Source of the DNA: Beijerinckiaceae bacterium RH AL1
GTDB lineage: Bacteria > Pseudomonadota > Alphaproteobacteria > Rhizobiales > Beijerinckiaceae
Assembly (NCBI GenBank): GCA_901457705.2
Contig: LR590083.2
Coordinates: 916,501 to 980,500, forward strand
Reading direction: 5' to 3'
Length of the DNA stretch: 64,000 bases
This document shows positions 57,985-64,000 of this stretch, in pieces. Under the pieces are notes generated by a model. The model did not search any database and had not been told where the DNA came from. It was given only the letters and a program-made list of their open reading frames with translations. Both the position numbers and the translations under genes were made by a program. How positions within the stretch are numbered: position 1 is the first letter of the stretch; each line of letters begins with the position of its first letter.

Positions 57985-58056
57985 GGTCGGCTCCAGATAG
58001 GGTGGGGAATTCGAGTCGTGAAAGGCCGGCGACACATGCGCCTGCCTTGCTAATTC

Positions 58057-58068
58057 CCAACTGCTTGG
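58057..58068. promoter_or_regulatory. Possible operator between SDR and TetR genes
   Basis: CCAACTGCTTGG, an inverted repeat (CCAA/TTGG, 4-base centre) in the 130-base divergent intergenic region. It is short, so support is weak. Confidence 0.3.
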
Positions 58069-58114
58069 TATCGTAATCGCGAGGAGGGTCGGCTTGCAAG
58101 GAGTTTCTGACTAG

Positions 58115-58747
58115 ATGGTTCAAAATATTGTGCGGCCGCGCGGCCGCCCGCGCAGCTTCGACGAGAGCGACGCGCTGGAGAAGGCGACCCAGGTCTTCTG
58201 GTCGAAGGGCTACGACGGCGTGACGATCGACGATCTCGTCGCCGGCATGGGTGTGGGCCGACCGAGCCTCTATGCCGTCTTCGGCGACAAGCGGACCATC
58301 TTCCTGCGCGCGCTCAGGGCCTACGCGGAGGCGAAGGGTGCGCGTGCCGCAAAGGCGTTGCTCGCGCCGCCGACGCTGCGCGACTCGCTCACCGGCTTTC
58401 TCAAGCATGCCGTCGAAACCGCGACCAGGAAGGGAAGCGCGCGGGGCTGTCTTCTCGTCTGCGTCGCGCCGCTTGTGGACGACCCCGAGGTCCGGCAGTT
58501 CCTGCAGCACGCCGCCGGCGCCGCCGCGACGCTGGTCGAAGGTCGTTTCCGCGACGCGATCACCGCCGGCGAAATCCCCTCCGACTTTCCCGTCGCGGTA
58601 CGCGCGCGCCAGGTCCTGGACTTCGCGCGTGGCCTCACGATGCGCGCGCAGATGGGTGCGCCGCGCAAGACGCTCCTCAAGGACGCCGAAGAAGCGGCCG
58701 ATTTGGTGCTGTTGCCACGGCGTGGACTTGCGGCGCCGGAGTCTTAG
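58115..58747 (+). CDS. TetR-family repressor
   Basis: 210-aa regulator. HTH in the N-terminus: ALEKATQVFWSKGYDGVTID, then VGRPSLYAVFGDKRTIFLRAL. The C-terminal ligand domain contains GSARGCLLVCVAPLVDDPEV and matches the TetR_C subgroup common beside oxidoreductases. It is divergent from the SDR, which it probably represses. Confidence 0.92.
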   Translation: MVQNIVRPRGRPRSFDESDALEKATQVFWSKGYDGVTIDDLVAGMGVGRPSLYAVFGDKRTIFLRALRAYAEAKGARAAKALLAPPTLRDSLTGFLKHAVETATRKGSARGCLLVCVAPLVDDPEVRQFLQHAAGAAATLVEGRFRDAITAGEIPSDFPVAVRARQVLDFARGLTMRAQMGAPRKTLLKDAEEAADLVLLPRRGLAAPES

Positions 58748-58786
58748 CTAGGATCGTCGCGGCTTTCGACTAGAGTCTGGCTTTCA

Positions 58787-59971
58787 TCATTCGGCCGGAT
58801 GGGTGGCGCGTCCCTCGATTTGCCGCTCGCTCGGGAAGATGAGCGCGCCGGCGAGCACCATGACGCAGAGAAGGCCCAGGGCCTGCAGCGTCAGAGCGAA
58901 GCCACCTTTGTCGTGCAGCCACGCCACGAGCCCGACGGAGACGCCGGCCGCCGTGAAGCCGAGAAAATAGCGGGCCGCGAAGGCCCGCGCGCGCCACGCG
59001 TCGCTGGTGTACTTCCCAACCATGGCGTCGTTGATGGTCACCTGGCCGAAGATGCCGATGATGATGCCGATCGACACCACGATCAGCGGCACGCTGCCGA
59101 GCCGCGCGGCGACGAACAGCAAGGGGGCGAGCAGCACCGACAGCGGCAGGAACACAGCTTTCAGCGAATGGCGGTCGAGCAGACAGCCGATCACGTACTG
59201 CGCCAGCGCGCCGAAGACGTAGGTGCCGGCGGCCAGCAGGCCGATCATGGCGGGGCTGCTCGTCAGGTCCGAAAGGCGCTCGGCAAACAGTTTTGGCAGG
59301 GCGACGGTGATCGCGTTGAAGGTGGTCGACGAGGCGATGATGGTGACCACCAGCGCGACCACGACGCGCGGCATGGCGGACGGGTGCACCCGCGCGCCGC
59401 CCGCCCGATGGTCGGCGGCGCGGACCTCGTGTCGGACGTTGCGCATGAACGGGACGCCGAGCGCGATGGTCACGAGGCCAGGCAAAATGAAGGCCCAGCG
59501 CCAGCTGAGATACTGGCAGGCGATGCCGGTCACCAGCGCGGAGGACGCGACGCCGAGATTGCCGTAGACGCCGTTGATGCCTATCTCGCGGCCGAGCTCG
59601 CGCGCGTAGGACACCAGCATCGCGGTGCCGACCGGATGGTAGATGGCGGCGAACGCGCCGACGGCGAACAGGGCGAGGCCCAACTGAATCGGCGTCTGCG
59701 TCAGGCCGACGCCGACGAGCGCGGCGCCGATGCCGAAGAAGAAGATCGCCATCATGTGCCGGCGGCTCCAGCGGTCGCCGAGCCAGCCGGTGACGAGCGA
59801 GCCCGCGCCGAACGCCACGAAACCCGGAGTCGCGTAGGGCAGGAGCTCGGAGTAGGTCATGCCGTAGACGGGGGCGAGCGCGATCACCGCCGCCGCGAAG
59901 ATGAGCATGGCGTAGTGATCGATGAAATGGGCGACGTTGACGTAGGCGATCACGGTCCGCCGTGCGTTCAT
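58787..59971 (-). CDS. MFS transporter (12 TM)
   Basis: 394-aa major facilitator. FIDHYAMLIFAAAVIALAP begins the first helix; the loop motif is TGWLGDRWSRRHMM. Later helices include GVYGNLGVASSALVTGIA and FLGFTAAGVSVGLVAWLHD. Relatives of this type include fosmidomycin-resistance-like and other efflux/uptake carriers; the substrate is open. It is divergent from an AraC regulator at 60071. Confidence 0.88.
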   Translation of the reverse strand: MNARRTVIAYVNVAHFIDHYAMLIFAAAVIALAPVYGMTYSELLPYATPGFVAFGAGSLVTGWLGDRWSRRHMMAIFFFGIGAALVGVGLTQTPIQLGLALFAVGAFAAIYHPVGTAMLVSYARELGREIGINGVYGNLGVASSALVTGIACQYLSWRWAFILPGLVTIALGVPFMRNVRHEVRAADHRAGGARVHPSAMPRVVVALVVTIIASSTTFNAITVALPKLFAERLSDLTSSPAMIGLLAAGTYVFGALAQYVIGCLLDRHSLKAVFLPLSVLLAPLLFVAARLGSVPLIVVSIGIIIGIFGQVTINDAMVGKYTSDAWRARAFAARYFLGFTAAGVSVGLVAWLHDKGGFALTLQALGLLCVMVLAGALIFPSERQIEGRATHPAE

Positions 59972-60070
59972 TCGTTTTGACCTTTTTCGATCGCGGCTCG
60001 TGCATGCCGCATGGCCGGTTGCCCGGTGCCAATGAGCAAGCTAGCCTGGCCGCATAGCGAGATACGGCCA

Positions 60071-60880
60071 ATGAACATCGCCAAGACGCCAAAGACCGCC
60101 GCGCGGCGCCCGCCAAGGCCGGCGCGCGACGCGTCCGGCGTGCTGGCGCGCTCCTACCCGCGCGGCAAGGCGATCGGCCAGCACATGCACCGCGAGGCGC
60201 AGCTGCTCTTCGCGGCGCATGGGGTGATGCAGGTGACGACGCCGAAGGGGCGCTGGCTTGTGCCGCCGCAGCGAGCCGTCTGGCTGCCGCCGCGCATCGC
60301 GCATTCCGTCGACGCCCTGGCGAGGGTCGAGATGCGCACGCTGCTCATCGATCCCCGGCGGCTCGCAGCGCACCCCGAAGCGTGCCGGCTGGATCGCGAG
60401 TTCGTGGTGACGGTGGGGCCGCTGCTCCGCGAGACGGTCCTCGCCGCCTTTGCCGACGCGCCGACCCGCCGCCCGCTCGGTCTGTTGTTGGACCTCGCCC
60501 TTTTCGAGCTGGCCGAGGCGGAGGATCCGACGACCTTCATCCCCATGCCGAGCGAGCCGCGCGCCCGGCGCGTCGCCGAGCTGGTGCTGGCCGACCCGGC
60601 GCGGCAACGCTCGCTGGAGGATCTGGCGCACGAGGCGGGCGCGTCGCTGCGCACGATCACGCGGTTGTTCCCGGCAGAAACGCAGATGACCTTCAAGTCG
60701 TGGCGGCAGCGCGCCCGCGTCCTGGCGGGGCTGCAGGCGCTGAGCGAGGGCCGCACGACGGTCAAGCAGGCGGCCGCCCGTCTCGGCTTCTCCAGCGTCG
60801 CCGCGTTCGGCCACGCCTTCCGCCAAGTGTTGGGGACCACACCACACGCTGTGATGCTGACACGCGGCTCGCGGGGCTGA
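60071..60880 (+). CDS. AraC-family regulator with cupin domain
   Basis: 269 aa. The N-terminal AraC-type cupin (GQHMHREAQLLFAAHGVMQV, WLVPPQRAVWLPPRIAHSV) precedes two C-terminal HTH motifs (SLEDLAHEAGASLRTITRLF and TVKQAAARLGFSSVAAFGHA). The start at 60071 is the first fitting ATG. It probably controls the divergent MFS gene, 99 bases away. Confidence 0.92.
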   Translation: MNIAKTPKTAARRPPRPARDASGVLARSYPRGKAIGQHMHREAQLLFAAHGVMQVTTPKGRWLVPPQRAVWLPPRIAHSVDALARVEMRTLLIDPRRLAAHPEACRLDREFVVTVGPLLRETVLAAFADAPTRRPLGLLLDLALFELAEAEDPTTFIPMPSEPRARRVAELVLADPARQRSLEDLAHEAGASLRTITRLFPAETQMTFKSWRQRARVLAGLQALSEGRTTVKQAAARLGFSSVAAFGHAFRQVLGTTPHAVMLTRGSRG

Positions 60881-60909
60881 AGGCCGATCCTCCGAAACAT
60901 CGCGCGGCG

Positions 60910-61855
60910 CTAAGGAGCGCCGCACCGCAGCTCGCTGGGCGAGCGCTCGAAGCGTCGCTTGAACGCTTTGCTGAAGGCGGCCTGCGAGGCATAGCCGGCC
61001 TCGCTGGCAATCTCCGCCAGCGGCTGCGCCGAGGCGGCGAGCGCGTGGCGCGCGAGGCCGAGGCGGACCTCGGCCAGCACCTCGAACGGCGTCGCCTGCG
61101 CAAGCGGGCGGAACTCGCGCACCAGCGTGGCGCGCGAGGCGCCGGCGGTCGCGGCGAGGTCGTCGCGGCGCCACGCCCGCGCGAGCGCCTGCATCATCGC
61201 CGTCATCGCGCGGGCGGTTGGACGATGGGCGAGCAGGCCGAGGAGGCCGAGAATGCCGTCGCCTGCGGCATGGCGCTGGAAGTGGACGCGCAGGATCATG
61301 ACCAGCAGCGCGCTCGCGAGATCGCACGTGATGGCGCGGGCGCCGGGCGCGGCGCCGTCGAGCTCGTCGCGGATCGCGATCAGCAGGGCGTGAAGCCGTG
61401 CGCCCGCGTTACCCTCGGGCCGTGCCGACGCGGATGACCTGCGGCAGCGCGAGCCTGACGAGATTGTCGTGCGGCTGTTCGAAGGCCAGGCGCCCGCAGA
61501 TTAGCTCGACCTCCGGATCGTCGCTGTTCGACTTGATTGCGATGGCGCGCGTCGTCTCGGTTCGCACCGGCGCTGGCGGCCGACCGGGCCGCGCCGCCGC
61601 CGCGCCGCGCACGACGTGGGAGTCGCCATGCGGCAGCACGACGACGTCTCCGGCGCCGAGCGGGTGAAGTTTGCCGCCGACATCGAGCACGCAGCTGCCC
61701 AGCGTCACCATGTGGAACGGCGCCCACCCCTTCGTCTCTCGCGCATGCGGCGCGGCCCAGGGCGACTCGAAGCGGCAGAGGCTCTGCAGCTCCGGCTGCA
61801 CGCGCAAGAGCGGCGCGAGGGCGCTCAGGGCATCCACGGTTTCGGCGACGGGCAT
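60910..61855 (-). pseudogene. AraC-family regulator with cupin domain, frameshifted
   Basis: The N-terminal cupin part (MPVAETVDALSALAPLLRVQ, HMVTLGSCVLDV, VVVLPHGDSHVVRG) ends at a TAA at 61409-61411. The C-terminal HTH part (ASALLVMILRVHFQRHA, TVREFRPL-like LVREFRPLAQATPFEVLAE, PLAEIASEAGYASQAAFSKA) continues in the next frame. Removing one G from the GGG run before the stop gives VGTARGNAGARLHALLIAIR and one ~315-aa protein. It is convergent with the intact AraC gene. It could be a real mutation or a base-calling error. Confidence 0.85.
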
Positions 61856-61963
61856 TCGAGGAATCCCGAGGGTTGCGCACGAGCCTACCGCGTTTCGATC
61901 CGCCCGGTCATAAAGCCGTGCAGGCATCGAGGTCCCGCGGATCCCGCGCTACGACGGACGAAG

Positions 61964-62071
61964 ATGATCCTCATTCTTCTATGGGTGTTGGCGAGCGTGA
62001 CCATCAGTGCATTGCTGGTGTGCAAGCTCGTCGGCGTCGCTCGCGCTGAGCTGGAGACGCTGAGCGCTTAA
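61964..62071 (+). CDS. Possible single-helix membrane peptide
   Basis: 35 codons reading MILILLWVLASVTISALLVC then KLVGVARAELETLSA, one predicted membrane helix and a short soluble tail. The ribosome-binding site is weak and no family is known. It is included because the hydrophobic pattern is unusual for noncoding DNA here. Confidence 0.3.
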   Translation: MILILLWVLASVTISALLVCKLVGVARAELETLSA

Positions 62072-62162
62072 ATGTTTGTTGCCTGCGCTGCGCGGCAATC
62101 TGGGTGCGGCCTTGGCTTAAGACCGAGAGCCCGCTATCGGGGTTTTGTAAAGGACGGTTGGG

Positions 62163-63038
62163 ATGAACGATCGCGTGCAGCACCTGACGGTCGAAGCCAA
62201 CGACTGCGCTTTTCACGTGGCGCGCGCCGGCGAGGGACCGCCGCTTTTGCTGCTGCATGGCTGGCCGGAGTTCTGGCTGACCTGGGCGCCGGTGATTAGC
62301 CGGCTCGCGGATCGCTACACGCTGATCGCGCCCGACTTGCGCGGCTTCGGCGACAGCGCAAAGCCCACTGGTGATTTTGGTCCGAACGATCATGCAGCGG
62401 ACATGATCGCCCTCCTGGATGCGCTCGGCCTCGAACGCGCAGGCGTGGTCGGCCACGATGTGGGCGGCGCGGTGATGCAGCCCCTGGCGCGCCGCGCGCC
62501 GGACCGCGTGGCCGGGCTGTTCTTCTTCGACTTCGTCTATCCCGGCATCGGCCCGCGAATGGCGGCGCCCGATCGTTTGAACGAGATCTGGTACCAGTCC
62601 TTCCACCAGATGCCGATGGCAGCCAAACTCGTGGGCGCCACGCGCGAGAGCTGCAGAAGCTATATCGGTCACTTCCTTCGGCACTGGGCTTATCGCAAGG
62701 ACGCCTTCGACGATGTGCTCGAGCGCTTCGTCGACAACTTCCTCAAGCCCGGCAACATAGATGGCGGGTTCGCGCACTACCGCGCCTCGCATGCCGGACG
62801 CATCGCCATGATGAAGGGCGAGACACCGCCGCTCCCGCCGATCAGCGTGCCGACCTGCGTCCGGTGGGCGGAGCACGACCCCCTGTTTCCCTACGCCTGG
62901 ACCGACCGGCTGGGCGAGTCCTTCGCCGATCTCGATCTTGCGCCCTTCCCGGGCGTGGGACACTTCCCGCACCGCGAAGCCCCGGACCAAGCCGCCGCCG
63001 AAATCGACCGCTTCTTCAGCCACCTAGGCTGGCGGTGA
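62163..63038 (+). CDS. Alpha/beta hydrolase, epoxide hydrolase/haloalkane dehalogenase-like
   Basis: 291 aa. HGWPEFWLTW holds the oxyanion-hole HGxP motif, APDLRGFGDSAKP follows, and the nucleophile is Asp in VVGHDVGGAV, as in epoxide hydrolases and dehalogenases (esterases would have Ser). A cap domain (~135-215) and the C-terminal His in GVGHFPHREAPD complete the fold. The ATG at 62163 is supported by length. Substrate unknown. Confidence 0.9.
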   Translation: MNDRVQHLTVEANDCAFHVARAGEGPPLLLLHGWPEFWLTWAPVISRLADRYTLIAPDLRGFGDSAKPTGDFGPNDHAADMIALLDALGLERAGVVGHDVGGAVMQPLARRAPDRVAGLFFFDFVYPGIGPRMAAPDRLNEIWYQSFHQMPMAAKLVGATRESCRSYIGHFLRHWAYRKDAFDDVLERFVDNFLKPGNIDGGFAHYRASHAGRIAMMKGETPPLPPISVPTCVRWAEHDPLFPYAWTDRLGESFADLDLAPFPGVGHFPHREAPDQAAAEIDRFFSHLGWR

Positions 63039-63213
63039 CCGCGCGAGACCAAGGTGGCAGTCCTTCCGCTTGCCGGCCGAAGAGAGCACGCCGATCGCAC
63101 CTCCCGAAATCGCCGACCTCAGCCCCTCGTCCAGCAGCGGATAGCCGTAGGCCCGCGGGATCAGCGAAGATTCGCCCAACGCGACCGCTGTGCCCAGCAA
63201 GGAGAGCGAATCC

Positions 63214-63882
63214 TCACCCCTTTTGCCCGACGAAGCGAATGAATCGCGACTCTCCAAACGGCTCCATCTCGATGAGTTTCAGGGGTCCTAACTGTGCAAG
63301 AAACATCAGATGTTCCGCCGCCTTCACACGCCGCATGCTTGCTGCCACCGGCGATCCGCCAAGCTGAAACGCGGGCACGAAGCCAAACAGCTCGTCCTCG
63401 CCGGGACGGCCATGGCGTTTGCATGCTTCGTCGAATAGCTCAGTGTCGAACATCCTGAATTGGTACAGGTAGGCGCCGATGAGTTCCTCCTCCGACCATC
63501 GCTGACCGGTGTCCTTGTCGATATCTGCGGAGGGATGCGAAACCGTCACCAAGGACTGGTCCATCGTGACGATAATCTTTCGGCCATCTCGATGCCATAA
63601 CAAGAGGAAGTTGCTGTCGCCCGTGTAGCCGACGGCTGCGAGATCGGCGGCGTGAAGCTCGGGGTCGTCCTTGAACAAGACAGCGACCACTGGGTCGAGC
63701 GTGCGCGGATCGCAGATGACGAAATACCGATTCTTGTATGAGCCGAAACCATGCCTCCGCCAAAAGCTCAGAAGTGCGTCCGGGACCCGCCCCCGAAGAA
63801 GCTCGTCATCCGGTGCCAGACGACGCGCGTCGGAAGGCTCGCCCAGCTCTTCGACAAGGTCATCGAGCGTAGTCAACCGCAT
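63214..63882 (-). CDS. GAD-like/DUF1851 protein, orphan Tdi1-type immunity protein
   Basis: 222 aa. The N-terminal GAD-like part (VPDALLSFWRRHGFGSYKNR, YFVICDPRTLDPVVAVLF) and the C-terminal DUF1851 part (LFGFVPAFQLGGSPVAASMR, EHLMFLAQLG) are the arrangement of Agrobacterium Tdi1, which protects against the type VI DNase Tde1. No toxin or VgrG/Hcp gene is in the window, so it is an orphan immunity gene or has another role. GGAGG precedes the ATG at 63882. Confidence 0.78.
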   Translation of the reverse strand: MRLTTLDDLVEELGEPSDARRLAPDDELLRGRVPDALLSFWRRHGFGSYKNRYFVICDPRTLDPVVAVLFKDDPELHAADLAAVGYTGDSNFLLLWHRDGRKIIVTMDQSLVTVSHPSADIDKDTGQRWSEEELIGAYLYQFRMFDTELFDEACKRHGRPGEDELFGFVPAFQLGGSPVAASMRRVKAAEHLMFLAQLGPLKLIEMEPFGESRFIRFVGQKG

Positions 63883-64000
63883 GGGACCTCCTCGCCGACA
63901 CGTCGTCAGACTGCTCCTAACGTAATATTCATCGGGCATTTGTTTTCACACATCTCCTTACCATAGCTTTTCATCTTGCCCCCGCGCTCGCGCCAGGACC

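Noticed and set aside
63024-63257. 77-codon minus-strand frame between the hydrolase and the Tdi1-like gene
   Set aside because: Its composition looks somewhat coding-like, but it overlaps both neighbours and matches nothing I recognise; too weak to call.

Overview
The window is chromosomal DNA of a GC-rich alphaproteobacterium, most likely a member of the Hyphomicrobiales (Beijerinckiaceae/Methylobacteriaceae-like). The reasons are the dcw cluster order mraZ-rsmH-ftsL-ftsI-murE, the Hsp20-DUF1150 pair, tandem DUF6894 genes, a split pst-phoU-phoB locus, a PleC/DivJ-type histidine kinase and the coding bias. The genus is an inference. I saw no rRNA, tRNA, CRISPR array, complete insertion sequence or prophage.

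Layout. 1-4.5 kb: start of the division/cell-wall cluster on the minus strand, with four 10-bp-phased TGGGA-type repeats upstream of mraZ. 4.6-7.2 kb: an ADP-ribosylglycohydrolase, then a Phd antitoxin followed by a VapC toxin fused in frame to a BtuF-like metal/cobalamin-binding protein. 7.2-16 kb: a HugZ-like protein, a frameshifted extensin-like protein, Hsp20-DUF1150, ribosomal protein L31, PBP1A, a PilZ protein, a thioesterase, a truncated SUKH-3-like fragment and a metallophosphoesterase. 15.8-20.5 kb: dnaN, a serine-recombinase-like gene with an altered active-site motif next to a perfect 14-bp inverted repeat, CDP-diacylglycerol diphosphatase, DUF1328 and a DHA2 exporter. 20.6-33.8 kb: alaS, a glycosyltransferase operon, an SPFH protein, rlmE coupled to an XRE antitoxin-like gene, ppx, a caspase-fold protein lacking both catalytic residues, a histidine phosphatase, a UDG-family protein and two tandem DUF6894 genes.

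34-46 kb: an ABC-F ATPase, a PilZ protein, a membrane histidine kinase, and the phosphate locus pstS-pstC-pstA-pstB-phoU-phoB, with a possible Pho box but no phoR. serA and an FAD-linked D-2-hydroxyacid dehydrogenase follow in one operon and probably cooperate in serine synthesis. 46-53 kb: a branched-chain-amino-acid-type ABC operon (livG with a frameshift in a CG repeat, livH, livM, livK, livF) followed by an OprB-like porin.

53-57 kb is the most system-like segment. Two copies of GGAATAA-N16-GTCT precede a small secreted protein and an operon encoding a Tat-exported phosphoesterase, a cupredoxin, an ECF sigma factor and its membrane anti-sigma factor. This looks like an autoregulated envelope or periplasmic stress regulon. 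57-64 kb is accessory: an SDR remnant, an SDR/TetR divergent pair, an MFS/AraC divergent pair, a frameshifted second AraC regulator, an epoxide-hydrolase-like protein and an orphan GAD/DUF1851 immunity-like protein.

Three genes carry single frameshifts. Two of them (extensin-like, livG) fit the gain of one CG dinucleotide in a short CG run. This could be biological slippage or sequence error; the window alone cannot tell.
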